Assembly: GCF_022760805.1 (NCBI RefSeq)
Contig: NZ_JAIVFL010000001.1
Span: 3,985,317-4,049,316, forward strand
Direction of reading: 5' to 3'
DNA: 64,000 nucleotides
Source of the DNA: Candidatus Mycolicibacterium alkanivorans
GTDB taxonomy: Bacteria > Actinomycetota > Actinomycetes > Mycobacteriales > Mycobacteriaceae
The notes under the pieces are model-generated. The model was not told the origin of the DNA and did no database searches. It saw only the letters and a list, made by a program, of their open reading frames with translations. Of the stretch, positions 12,953 through 22,033 are shown piece by piece (positions within the stretch are counted from its first letter, which is position 1; every line of letters starts with the position of its first letter). Made by a program: the position numbers and the translations under genes.

Positions 12953-13255
12953 CTAGGCCGGTGCTCCGAAGAGGTCGATCGGCTTGCTGCCGGGGGCCAG
13001 GGTCACGATCGCGCGCTTGGTGCTCTTACGCTTGCCGAGCCCGGTGCGGGTGCGCTTGCGCTTGCCCTGCCGGTTGGCGGTGTTCACCGAGTCGACCTTG
13101 ACCTTGAAGATCTTCTCGATGGCGATCTTGATCTGCGTCTTGTTCGAATTCGGGTGCACCACGAACGTGTACACGTTGTCCTCGATCAACCCGTAGGACT
13201 TCTCGGAGATGACCGGGGCCAAGATGATGTCGCGGGGATCAGTCACTGTCGCCAT
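12953..13255 (-). CDS. rplW: 50S ribosomal protein L23
   Basis: 100 residues with the L23 fold ([37 protein letters not shown]). It is the docking site for trigger factor and the signal recognition particle at the tunnel exit. The start overlaps the rplD stop by one base. Confidence 0.98.
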   Translation of the reverse strand: MATVTDPRDIILAPVISEKSYGLIEDNVYTFVVHPNSNKTQIKIAIEKIFKVKVDSVNTANRQGKRKRTRTGLGKRKSTKRAIVTLAPGSKPIDLFGAPA

Positions 13256-13907
13256 CAGGCCGAAACCTCCTCGGCGGTCTGGGTGTTCGAGCCGATGTAG
13301 GCATCCAGCGCTTCCACGCTGAACACCACGTCGTCGGCGTTGAGCACGTCGTAGGTGTTGAGCTGGTCGGGCGAGATCACATGCACACCAGGCAGGTTGC
13401 GCACGCTCTTCGCGCCGACCTCGTCGCTGCGGCCGATCACGATCAGCACCTTGCGGCGGTCGGTCAGTGAGCCCAGGAACGCCTTGGCGCTCTTGGTCGA
13501 TGGGGTCTGCCCGCCGACCAACTCGGTCACCGCGTGGATCCGCTGGTTGCGGGCCCGGTCGGACAATGCCCCGCGCAGCGCGGCGGCGATCATCTTCTTC
13601 GGGGTGCGCTGGCTGTAGTCACGCGGCTGCGGGCCGTGGACGACGCCACCGCCGCTGAACTGCGGGGCGCGGGTCGAACCCTGACGGGCGCGACCGGTGC
13701 CCTTCTGCCGGTACGGCTTCTTGCCGCCGCCGGAGACCATCGCGCGGGTCTTGGTGGCGTGTGTGCCCTGACGCTTGGCGGCCAGCTGCGCGGTGACCAC
13801 CTGGTGCATCAGCGCGATGTTGGGTTCCACATCGAACAGGGCGGCGGGCAGCTCGACGCTGCCGTCCTTCTTGCCGTCCGGGGTATGGACGTCGATCTTC
13901 AAAGTCA

Positions 13908-13908
<1 letters not shown>
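13255..13908 (-). CDS. rplD: 50S ribosomal protein L4
   Basis: 217 residues. The long loop that lines the exit tunnel is visible ([19 protein letters not shown]). In proteobacteria L4 represses the S10 operon through the leader; whether this happens in mycobacteria cannot be seen here. It overlaps rplC by one base. Confidence 0.98.
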
Positions 13909-14561
<653 letters not shown>

Positions 14562-14576
14562 TTTGTTCGCCGACTC

Positions 14577-14882
14577 CTACTGGATGTTCACGTCGACGCT
14601 GGCCGGCAGGTCGATGCGCATCAGCGCGTCGACCGTCTTCGGCGTCGGGTCGAGGATGTCGATGAGCCGCTTGTGGGTACGCATCTCGAAGTGCTCCCGC
14701 GAGTCCTTGTACTTGTGCGGGGAGCGGATGACGCAGTACACGTTCTTTTCCGTCGGCAGCGGCACAGGTCCGACCACGCTGGCGCCGGTACGGGTGACCG
14801 TCTCCACGATCTTGCGCGCAGAGGCATCGATGGCCTCATGGTCGTAGGCCTTGAGCCTGATGCGGATCTTTTGTCCCGCCAC
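14577..14882 (-). CDS. rpsJ: 30S ribosomal protein S10
   Basis: 101 residues, starting [19 protein letters not shown]. It is the first gene of the S10 operon and also acts in Nus-factor antitermination. The leader upstream is about 270 bases from the proposed promoter. Confidence 0.98.
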
Positions 14883-14908
14883 GCTTCTCCTACCTTCACT
14901 CCTGCTTG

Positions 14909-14926
14909 GTCCCCCCGCAGGGGGAC
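14909..14926 (-). promoter_or_regulatory. Hairpin in the rpsJ leader
   Basis: gtccccc and gggggac form a perfect seven-base stem around a four-base loop, about 27 bases upstream of the rpsJ start. It has no U run, so it is unlikely to be a terminator. It could affect leader folding or rpsJ translation. Confidence 0.45.
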
Positions 14927-15161
14927 ACGGTGGTCAAGCGCTGCCGCCCGAAGGCGTCACGCTGGCTGTCGCCGCCGCTCTTTACCTGTCCTGGTGCACC
15001 GGCCCCCGCGGTCGGGCGTGTCGCCCTCACGCAGCCTCGCAGGCGCGGTGAAAACCGTCGTGCTCCGAGGTTGGGACCGGACGCGCCCGTTTGGGCGCCG
15101 GTCGTATGCCCTGGGCGGCGCGCTCCCTATGGGTGCGAACCCGGCTCAAGGCAACCCGAAC

Positions 15162-15190
15162 AGTATGCCCTACATCGCGGCACCAGCCAA
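15162..15190 (-). promoter_or_regulatory. Candidate sigma-A promoter of the S10 operon
   Basis: Minus strand TTGGCT (15190-15185), a 17-base spacer and CATACT (15167-15162). This is a reasonable match to mycobacterial housekeeping promoters and is placed upstream of rpsJ with a leader of about 270 bases. Confidence 0.5.
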
Positions 15191-15268
15191 ATCAGTCCGG
15201 AGCTCGATCCAAATCCGTGCACTGCCTGCTCAGCACCCGGTTGTTCTCGGCCGCCGCGGTTGCAACGG

Positions 15269-16876
15269 CTAGCGGGTGGCCCAGAAGGGGCACTGGTGGC
15301 GGGCGGCGAAGTCGGTGGTGATGGTCAGCTTGCCGGTCTGCAATGACAGGCGCGGGCCGGTTGACGCGTCGGCCCCCAGCTGTGGCCACTGCGGCTCGGC
15401 GGTGACGTCGGGCGCGCCGCTCTTCACGAATTGGCTCCAGTACTCGACCATCTGGTCGGACAGCTGGCGCTGGGCCGGATCGAGCGGCGGCGCCCCGCCG
15501 ATGTCGAACAGGTAGCGCAGTTCGAGACCGTGGCCGGCGCCGACCGGGAACGGCACCTCGCGGAACGGATCGGGTGCCGGTGCGGTCCGGTCGTTGAACT
15601 CATAGGCGTACACCGGCGCGCCGTGGGCCAGGCCGGCGGCGATTCGATCTGCCGGACAGGCGAATTCGCCGTCGGTCACCGCCGCCGAGTAGGCCAGGCC
15701 GGTGCTGCCTCCGTAGCGCTGCAGCGGGTAGTTCGCTTCGACGGCAGCCGCGTCGGCGCCGAAGGTGTCGGCGAGCAGCTTCGGGTAGGGCGGCAGGCCG
15801 CGGTTCTGCAGGAACTTGATGGCGGTGAACAAGGTGAACTCGTCGGCGTTGGTGCCGATCAGCACGGGCACGCGAGGGACCCGGTCGAGCCCGATCGCGG
15901 CCATCGGATCCTCGGGCAGCCGGTCGGTGCCGCTGACCGGGCCGGTGAGCATGTCGGCGTCGAACCCGACGTACAACGGCGGACGCAGCAGCCGGTCGGC
16001 CGGTAGCGCCCGCAGGCATTGCGCGGCCGTGGCGGGGTCGCCGCAGCCGACGCTCGCGGCGTAGTCGAGGCTGACGCGCTGCGCGGTCGGGCGGTCAGCC
16101 TGTGTCTGGCACGGGCCGCTCTGCAGGATGGCGGCGCGGAACAGTCCCGAAGAGCCGGGCGCGACGAGGTGGTCGCACACCGACATCGCACCGGCGGACT
16201 CTCCGGCGACGGTCACCTTGTCCGGGTCGCCGCCGAACTCGGCGATGTTGTCGCGCACCCACCGCAGGGCCGCCTGCTGATCGGCCAGTCCGTAGTTGCC
16301 GGCATCGCCGTCGGGGCTCAGTGCCGGGTGCGCCAGGAACCCCAGCGTTCCGAGGCGGTAGTTCACCGTGACGACGACGATGTCGCCCTGGGTGGCCAGC
16401 CACCGCGCGTCGTAAATGTCGGCGCTGCCGTTGAGGAACCCGCCGCCGTGGATCCAGACCATCACCGCGCGGGGTTTGTCCTTGGTGGCGCCGTCAGGAG
16501 TCCAGACGTTGAGGCTCAGGCAGTCCTCTCCGGTGGGGCGGCCGTAGTCGGGATCGACCTTGGTGTCCTGCGGGCAGCGCAGGGCGGGTCTGGTGGCATC
16601 ACGCACGCCCTGCCACGGCACCGGTGAAGCGGGCGGCTGCCAGCGCAGCGGGCCCACCGGCGCAGCCGCGTACGGAATGCCGTCGAAGACCCGGTATCCC
16701 GGGGCGAGGACACCGCGGACCGCACCCGATGCCGTCTGCACCACCGCGGACCGCTCCGCTGGGGCGGGGGGCGGCACCGGGGACTGGCCGTCACCGCTGG
16801 CGCAGCCGGCGATCAGCAGGCTTGCCAGCAACGCCGTCGCCACCCGGACGAAACGGCGAGTCGGTCGGTGCGGCAC
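15269..16876 (-). CDS. Type B carboxylesterase, predicted lipoprotein
   Basis: 535 residues from GTG 16876. The N-terminus is a lipoprotein signal with lipobox LLIAGC (Cys25), so it should be anchored outside the membrane. An alpha/beta-hydrolase of the carboxylesterase/lipase type B family follows. The oxyanion region is HGGGF (143-147), the nucleophile S227 lies in GESAG, and the acid and base are likely E in NADEF and H in GAGHGLEL. The family hydrolyses carboxylic esters; the substrate is unknown. It starts 32 bases after the mftG stop on the same strand, so it may be cotranscribed with the mycofactocin genes. The frame stays open upstream, but the lipobox fixes a late start. Confidence 0.85.
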   Translation of the reverse strand: MPHRPTRRFVRVATALLASLLIAGCASGDGQSPVPPPAPAERSAVVQTASGAVRGVLAPGYRVFDGIPYAAAPVGPLRWQPPASPVPWQGVRDATRPALRCPQDTKVDPDYGRPTGEDCLSLNVWTPDGATKDKPRAVMVWIHGGGFLNGSADIYDARWLATQGDIVVVTVNYRLGTLGFLAHPALSPDGDAGNYGLADQQAALRWVRDNIAEFGGDPDKVTVAGESAGAMSVCDHLVAPGSSGLFRAAILQSGPCQTQADRPTAQRVSLDYAASVGCGDPATAAQCLRALPADRLLRPPLYVGFDADMLTGPVSGTDRLPEDPMAAIGLDRVPRVPVLIGTNADEFTLFTAIKFLQNRGLPPYPKLLADTFGADAAAVEANYPLQRYGGSTGLAYSAAVTDGEFACPADRIAAGLAHGAPVYAYEFNDRTAPAPDPFREVPFPVGAGHGLELRYLFDIGGAPPLDPAQRQLSDQMVEYWSQFVKSGAPDVTAEPQWPQLGADASTGPRLSLQTGKLTITTDFAARHQCPFWATR

Positions 16877-16908
16877 AGAAATCGAGCCTACGCGGCGGGG
16901 CGGCGCCC

Positions 16909-18375
16909 TCAGACCACGAACTCCGCGGCACGATGCCCGATCATCGCGATGGTCGCGTGCGGACCGCGGCTGGTGATGCGCGGCAGGATCGAGCCGTCCA
17001 CCACCCACAGCCGCTCGACGCCACGAACCCGGCACCGCGGATCGACCACCGCGTGCTCGTCGCGGTCGGCACCCATCGGGGCGGTAGCGCACAGGTGCTG
17101 GGATGTCGACCACGACGGCTCACCCAGTTGTGTTGTCGCCCCGACGATCTCAGCCGCCAAATCGCAACCCCGCCGCAGGGCGGCCACATCCTCGGGCTCG
17201 CTGTCGTAGCGGTGTTCGATCCGCGGCGGCACTGTCGGGTCGGCGGACACCACCGATACCCGGCCGTGCCCCCGAGGCTGCATGAGCGCGACGCCGAGGT
17301 GCGCCCAATCCGGCCGGCCGGCCGTTCCGTCTCTCACCATGGAGATGAATCCCCCTGTGTAAGGCCGGATCTCGATGGTGCCGTCCACCAACAGCGCCTC
17401 CAACACCGGCCGCCCGGAGGCAACCGTCCAGGTGGTCGGAATCACCCACTCGGGGTGGTCCCAGGTGCGTTGCCCCACCGGCAGATCGACGACAGGCTCG
17501 ATTCCCGACGCGCGCAGCTCCGGCGCCGGCCCGATGCCGGAGAGCATCAGCAGGTGTGCCGATTCGACGGCCCCGGCGCTGAGCACGATCCGATCGGCCG
17601 TCAACTCGCCCGATCCGGTGGGTCCGCTGACCTCGACGCCGACGGCCCGGGTGCCGCTCATCCGAACCCGGGCGACCCTCGTCGCGGTGAGCACCGTGAG
17701 GTTCGGGCGGTTCATGGCGGGCTCCAGGAAGGCCGCCCCGGGTCCGCTGCGTATCCCGTCGACGATGTTCAGCGGCACCGCACCCACACCTGGTGGCGCG
17801 TTGTCCCCGACCGGCTCAGCGTTGAGGTCGGGCAGCCAGCGGAATCCGGCCGCGCGGGCGGCGTCGACGAATGCGGCTGTGCTGCCCGCGAACTCGCTGG
17901 TGCGTCTAATCCGGATGGGACCGCCATCGTGCTGGTGCGGAAAGTCCAGATCGGTCTCGATCGCGCGGTAGTGCCCGGTGACCTCCGACCACGACCAGCC
18001 CGGCAGACCGGGCCCGTCGAAGTCGGCGGGCAGCGCGCGGCAGAAGTATCCCCCGTTTACCGCACCGGAGCCGCCCACGGTGGTGCCGCGAACGATGTCG
18101 GTCGACTGGACGGCATCGCCGGTCAGCAAGGTGCGGTAGCGGCGCACCAGCGGGCTGGCGATCCCGATCGGCAGTTGCAGGCCATCGGCGGTCAGGGTCC
18201 GCACTCCGGGATCGGCCGGGCCCGGACCCGCCTCCACCACCGTCACGCGGCAGGCAGGGTCGGCCGAGAGCCGTTCGGCCAGCACGGATCCGGCGCTGCC
18301 CGCGCCGACGATCAGAACGTCACTGTGGGAGATGAGGCCCGCTCCCCGACTCGACCACCACCGCGCGCATGCCAC
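16909..18375 (-). CDS. mftG: Mycofactocin-associated GMC oxidoreductase MftG
   Basis: 488 residues from GTG 18375. The FAD-binding motif SDVLIVGAGSAGSVLAERL begins about residue 18. GGSGAVNGG and the C-terminal GMC segment (VVDGSILPRITSRGPHAT) are present. MftG is thought to reoxidise mycofactocinol and pass electrons towards the respiratory chain. The first 16 or so residues overlap, in another frame, the mftF remnant. They look like out-of-frame former mftF sequence, so the native start may be lost and the N-terminal tail new. It is the last mft gene, followed by a lipoprotein esterase. Confidence 0.88.
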   Translation of the reverse strand: MACARWWSSRGAGLISHSDVLIVGAGSAGSVLAERLSADPACRVTVVEAGPGPADPGVRTLTADGLQLPIGIASPLVRRYRTLLTGDAVQSTDIVRGTTVGGSGAVNGGYFCRALPADFDGPGLPGWSWSEVTGHYRAIETDLDFPHQHDGGPIRIRRTSEFAGSTAAFVDAARAAGFRWLPDLNAEPVGDNAPPGVGAVPLNIVDGIRSGPGAAFLEPAMNRPNLTVLTATRVARVRMSGTRAVGVEVSGPTGSGELTADRIVLSAGAVESAHLLMLSGIGPAPELRASGIEPVVDLPVGQRTWDHPEWVIPTTWTVASGRPVLEALLVDGTIEIRPYTGGFISMVRDGTAGRPDWAHLGVALMQPRGHGRVSVVSADPTVPPRIEHRYDSEPEDVAALRRGCDLAAEIVGATTQLGEPSWSTSQHLCATAPMGADRDEHAVVDPRCRVRGVERLWVVDGSILPRITSRGPHATIAMIGHRAAEFVV

Positions 18376-18403
18376 GCAGTGACATCACCAGCCGGTAGGT
18401 CAT
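18320..18403 (-). pseudogene. mftF: Remnant of the mycofactocin glycosyltransferase gene mftF
   Basis: In mycobacteria mftF (GT2 family, about 470 residues) lies between mftE and mftG. Here only 27 codons remain: an ATG overlapping the mftE stop (ATGA), then YRLVMSLRGMRAVVVESGS and a stop. By memory this resembles the start of the GT2 domain, RLVTALRGLRVIVVDDGS, with about 11 of 19 positions shared. Both the N-terminal part and the catalytic bulk (DxD region) are gone, so it cannot be functional. It could be chance similarity, but position, overlap and sequence all agree. Confidence 0.55.
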
Positions 18404-19134
18404 CTCAGCATCCCGTCGCGGTCCGGGCTCCACCGATCGATGCGCCGGTGACACGCGTCGACCATCCGGCCGAAGATTCGCGCGCCGTCGGCCGCGGTCG
18501 CCGTCGTCGGGTCACCCAGCACACCCACCGCACTCACTGCGGCCACTCCCCCGTGCCGCATCTGGAGCAACAGGTTAGCCAGTGGCTCGCGGTTCCCGCT
18601 GCACCAGGCCTCGGTGCGGACGTCATCCGGTGAAAGATGTAGCAATACCGAGGTTTCGGTGTGGCCGGCGTGGGCATCGGCGTCCTCGGCCACACAGGGG
18701 CACCAGGCGGCGTCACGTCCTTCCACACGCAACAGGCTCACCGCAGCACGCAGAGCCTCGAGGTTGCCGCCGTGGCCGTTGACGAAGACGAGACGGCGGG
18801 CCCAGTGACACGCCGAGCGACCGTACTCGACCAGCAGGGTCCTCAGCGCCTCGGTCCCGATCGAGACCGTTCCTGGGAAGCCCTCGTGCTCACCGGAGGC
18901 GCCGTAGGCGATGGGGGGTGCCACCAGATACTCGCCCCCGCGTTGCAGTTCACCGGCCGCTGCCGCGGCGACCGCCCCGGCGATGCGGGTGTCGGTGTCC
19001 AGCGGCAGGTGCGGCCCGTGCTGCTCGGTGGAACCCAGCGGAACCAGGATCGTCGGCAAGGTGTCGCGGAGCTGTCCCGATGTCGAGTCGCCCAACCCGC
19101 GCCAAGCCACCCGCCGATGGTAGGCCGAATTCAT
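18400..19134 (-). CDS. mftE: Mycofactocin peptidase MftE (creatininase family)
   Basis: 244 residues from ATG 19134 (MNSAYHRRV, matching the M. tuberculosis start). It is a creatininase-fold metalloprotease that releases the C-terminal Val-Tyr-derived dipeptide AHDP from processed MftA. The metal and active-site motifs TEQHGPHLPLDTDT, YGASGEHEGFPGT, NGHGGN and HAGHTETS are intact. It lies 32 bases after mftD. Its stop overlaps the start of the mftF remnant. Confidence 0.95.
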   Translation of the reverse strand: MNSAYHRRVAWRGLGDSTSGQLRDTLPTILVPLGSTEQHGPHLPLDTDTRIAGAVAAAAAGELQRGGEYLVAPPIAYGASGEHEGFPGTVSIGTEALRTLLVEYGRSACHWARRLVFVNGHGGNLEALRAAVSLLRVEGRDAAWCPCVAEDADAHAGHTETSVLLHLSPDDVRTEAWCSGNREPLANLLLQMRHGGVAAVSAVGVLGDPTTATAADGARIFGRMVDACHRRIDRWSPDRDGMLR

Positions 19135-19166
19135 CTGGTGTGCGCCGATCGTTCGGCGAGAGGCAG

Positions 19167-20357
19167 TCAGGCCCCGGCGGGCGGCACGCCCAGCGCCCGC
19201 ACGAAGTTCGGCGGCATGATGACGTCCTCTGGAGTCAAGTCGTGGACCGAGGCCTTGCCCAGTCCGCGCAGCGCCGAGTCCAGCCCGCCGTAGAGGATGT
19301 CGAGCACGTTCTCCACACCGGCCTGGCCCGCCGCTCCCAGGCCCCACAGGTAGGCCCGCCCGATCATCACCGCACGCGCCCCGAGGGCCAGCGCCTTGGC
19401 CACGTCGCTGCCGCGCCGGATACCGCCGTCGAGCAGCACCTCGACCTGGTCGCCGACCGCCTCGGCCACCGCGGGCAATGCGCGAATCGAGGCCGGGGTG
19501 CTGTCCAGGTTGTTGCCGCCGTGATTGGACACCGAGATCGCTGAAACACCGGCATCCACAGCACGTTTGGCGTCGTCGATGCGCATCACGCCCTTGAGCA
19601 TGAACGGTCCGCCCCACAGCTCCCGCAGCCAGGCGATGTCCTCCCAGGTGGGGGGCGGCGTGCCCATCCACTCGCCGTAGACGTTGAAGAACGCCGGGCC
19701 GGGCTCGCCCTTGGCGCCCTGGTTGGGCGCTCGGAGCGCCGGCGGGCGCAGGGTCTTGGCCCACTCCAGGAGCCAGCTGGGCCGCGTCAAGCCCTCCGGC
19801 ATCATCTCCACGATGGTGCGCAGGTCCATCTTCTCGGGGATCTTCGGACTGCCCCAGTCGCGGCCGTGCGAGAAGCTCCAGTCGGTGGTGACGATCAACC
19901 CGACCGCGCCGGCCGCCCGGGCCCGTTCGGCCCGCGCCGCGATGGCGTCGCGGCCACCCAGCCAGTAGATCTGGAAGAAGGTCTTCGGGTTGGCGGCGAT
20001 CACTTCCTCGATCGGCTTGCTGGCGAACGAGGACAGCCCCATCGCGGTGCCGCGGGCGGCGGCGGCGCGGGCCACGGCCACCTCGCCGTCCGGGTGGATG
20101 GCCTGCACGCCGGTCGGCGAGATCAGCACGGGCATCGCAACCTCTTGGCCCATCACGGTTGTCGCGAGGTCACGTTTCTCGCAGGCACCGACGACGTGCG
20201 GGGCGAAGCCCAACTCGCCGAACGCCTCGACGTTGTCGGAGACGGTCAGCCCCTTCTCGCTGCCCGCCAGCAGCGCAGAATATGCGGACTTGGGCAGGCG
20301 CTTCTTGGCGCGCTGCTGTGCGATTGAGACTGTTTCGAACCAGGTGTCACGTGCCAT
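19167..20357 (-). CDS. mftD: Mycofactocin dehydrogenase MftD (FMN, lactate-dehydrogenase-like)
   Basis: 396 residues from ATG 20357 (MARDTWFETVSIAQQR). It belongs to the FMN-dependent alpha-hydroxyacid dehydrogenase family and in the pathway deaminates AHDP to the redox-active premycofactocin. Motifs seen are SPTGVQAIHPDGEVAVARAA, SNHGGNNLDSTPASIRALP with the catalytic His, and LDGGIRRGSDVAKALALGA, which binds FMN phosphate. A longer frame reaching into mftC was rejected. It follows mftC by two bases. Confidence 0.95.
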   Translation of the reverse strand: MARDTWFETVSIAQQRAKKRLPKSAYSALLAGSEKGLTVSDNVEAFGELGFAPHVVGACEKRDLATTVMGQEVAMPVLISPTGVQAIHPDGEVAVARAAAARGTAMGLSSFASKPIEEVIAANPKTFFQIYWLGGRDAIAARAERARAAGAVGLIVTTDWSFSHGRDWGSPKIPEKMDLRTIVEMMPEGLTRPSWLLEWAKTLRPPALRAPNQGAKGEPGPAFFNVYGEWMGTPPPTWEDIAWLRELWGGPFMLKGVMRIDDAKRAVDAGVSAISVSNHGGNNLDSTPASIRALPAVAEAVGDQVEVLLDGGIRRGSDVAKALALGARAVMIGRAYLWGLGAAGQAGVENVLDILYGGLDSALRGLGKASVHDLTPEDVIMPPNFVRALGVPPAGA

Positions 20358-20359
20358 GA

Positions 20360-21529
20360 CTAAATCGGACTTTCGTTGCAGGGCTTGGCCGGAGGCCGCG
20401 CCGAAAGGGTGAGCATGATGGGCTTGCCGCGCGAGTGGTCGGCACTCGGACGCGGCTTGTCGCGATCGGTGGCCAGCGCCGGTGCTCCGTAGCCTTCTAC
20501 GCACTCCGGGTCAGGGCCGTCGAGTGGAAGGCCGGTGAAGAACTTCGCCGCCATGCAGCCGCCGCGGCAGCTGTCGTAGTGCCCGCAGCTGCCGCACGCT
20601 CCGGCCGACTGCGGCTCGCGCAACTCACGGAACAGCGGGGCGTTCTTCCAGACGTTGTCAAAACCATTGTCCGATGCGATGTTTCCGGCCAGGAACCGGT
20701 CGTGGATGGCGAACGGGCAGGCATAGACGTCACCGACCGGGTCGATCAGGCACACCACCCGTCCGGCACCGCACAGGTTCAGACCGGCCAGCGCACCGGG
20801 CGCGCCGAGGCCGGCGAGGTGGAAGAACGAGTCGCCGGTGAGCACCCGCTCGCCGTTGGCCACCAGCCAGTTGTACAGCTGCACCTGCTGCTCGGCGGTG
20901 GGATGAAGTTCGTCCCAGACGTCGGCGCCGCGGCCGGAGGGACGCAGCCGGGTGATGCGCAGCGTGGCGCCGTAGCGGTCGGCCAGTGCCTTGAAGTCGT
21001 CGAGCTGGTCGACGTTGTGGCGGGTGACCACCACGGAGATCTTGGCGTCGGAGAAGCCGGCGGCCGCGAGGTTCTCCAACGCCCGCACCGCCATGGCGAA
21101 CGAGCCCTCGCCGCGGACGGCGTCGTTGACCTCCGCCGTGGCGCCGTCGAGGGAGATCTGCACGTCGATGTAGTCACTCGCGGCCAGCCGGGCCGCCACC
21201 TCGGGGGTGATGCGGACGCCGTTGGTGGAGAACTTGACCCCGACGTGGTGTTCGGTGGCGTAGTCCACCAGCTCCCAGAAGTCCGGTCGCACAGTTGGTT
21301 CCCCGCCGCCGATGTTCACGTAGAACACCTGCATGCGCTCGAGTTCGTCGATGATGGCCTTGCACTGGTCGGTCGACAGCTCGCGCGGGTCACGCTTGCC
21401 CGACGAGGACAGGCAGTGCACGCAGGCCAGGTTGCAGGCGTAGGTCAGCTCCCAGGTCAGGCAGATCGGGGCGTCCAGGCCACGTTCGAACTGCTCGATC
21501 AACCGGGGTACCGGTGCCACCGAAGTCAT
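20360..21529 (-). CDS. mftC: Mycofactocin radical SAM maturase MftC
   Basis: 389 residues. It is a radical SAM/SPASM enzyme that decarboxylates the C-terminal Tyr of MftA and forms the Val-Tyr crosslink. The SAM-cluster cysteines are C32, C36 and C39 in YACNLACVHC. GGGEPTVRPDFW follows. SPASM cysteines are seen in CGAGRVVCLI, VYACPFAI and CGSCGHYDSCRGGC. The ATG overlaps the mftB stop by four bases. The protein needs MftB to present the precursor. Confidence 0.97.
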   Translation of the reverse strand: MTSVAPVPRLIEQFERGLDAPICLTWELTYACNLACVHCLSSSGKRDPRELSTDQCKAIIDELERMQVFYVNIGGGEPTVRPDFWELVDYATEHHVGVKFSTNGVRITPEVAARLAASDYIDVQISLDGATAEVNDAVRGEGSFAMAVRALENLAAAGFSDAKISVVVTRHNVDQLDDFKALADRYGATLRITRLRPSGRGADVWDELHPTAEQQVQLYNWLVANGERVLTGDSFFHLAGLGAPGALAGLNLCGAGRVVCLIDPVGDVYACPFAIHDRFLAGNIASDNGFDNVWKNAPLFRELREPQSAGACGSCGHYDSCRGGCMAAKFFTGLPLDGPDPECVEGYGAPALATDRDKPRPSADHSRGKPIMLTLSARPPAKPCNESPI

Positions 21530-21840
21530 TGGGAATCCTTGTCAATCAACATGTTCGAGGCCACCAGCACGCCTAACGCTTGCAGATAGGGCGGCTCGGC
21601 GTGGGCCTCGACACCGGCGGCCCGCAGCGCCGAACGCACGTCCGGGTGATCGGACAGCGACTCGACGACGGCCAGGACGGTCCGGTTCTTCAGGAACGAC
21701 AGCTTGCGGGTGCCGAAGTGGTAGAGCAGCGCGCCGAACGGCTCCGGGCGCACCGCTACCTGTGGGTGCAGACGCCAGCTGCGGGCCGGGTCGAACTGCG
21801 ACCCGGCCACAGCCGGATCGCCCACAGCGTGGGCGGGCAC
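21526..21840 (-). CDS. mftB: Mycofactocin precursor-binding chaperone MftB
   Basis: 104 residues from GTG 21840, two bases after the mftA stop. It is an RRE-type (PqqD-like) protein that binds MftA and delivers it to MftC. The conserved core HPQVAVRPEPFGALLYHFGT and RKLSFLKNRTVLAVVESL is present. A GTG at 21858 inside mftA is an alternative start. Confidence 0.93.
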   Translation of the reverse strand: MPAHAVGDPAVAGSQFDPARSWRLHPQVAVRPEPFGALLYHFGTRKLSFLKNRTVLAVVESLSDHPDVRSALRAAGVEAHAEPPYLQALGVLVASNMLIDKDSQ

Positions 21841-21842
21841 GG

Positions 21843-21938
21843 TCAGTAGACCCCGCACATCCCGTCGATCGAGACCTCTTCGACGAGCGTCTCGGTCACC
21901 AGCTCGGTCTCCACCTCGGTGTTCTGGCTCGACTCCAT
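21843..21938 (-). CDS. mftA: Mycofactocin precursor peptide MftA
   Basis: A 31-residue ribosomal peptide, starting [12 protein letters not shown] and ending in the diagnostic IDGMCGVY. The last two residues, Val-Tyr, become the mycofactocin core and the rest is leader. The ATG (21938) follows AAAAGGGG with eight bases of spacing. It is the first gene of the mft operon, driven from the interval shared with mftR. Confidence 0.97.
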   Translation of the reverse strand: MESSQNTEVETELVTETLVEEVSIDGMCGVY

Positions 21939-21976
21939 GAAAAGCACCCCTTTTCTCTTGCCTGGGTTATCGACAA

Positions 21977-21994
21977 TTGCGAACGAGATCGCAA
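21977..21994. promoter_or_regulatory. Candidate MftR operator
   Basis: TTGCGA-ACGAGA-TCGCAA is a perfect six-base inverted repeat with a six-base spacer. It lies midway between the divergent mftA and mftR starts, a typical place for a TetR-family operator. MftR is known as a repressor of mft that responds to acyl-CoA; the site itself is inferred. Confidence 0.6.
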
Positions 21995-22033
21995 GAATAT
22001 GGCATCGGGTGCCGAAAAGAAAGGGGCGGGTCG

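Larger units (their letters stand above)
14883..15268 (-). other. S10 operon leader and promoter region
   Basis: 386 bases without a gene. It contains the proposed promoter (15162-15190) and a GC hairpin near the rpsJ start (14909-14926). The rest is GC-rich and may fold, but I see no known leader motif. Confidence 0.6.
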
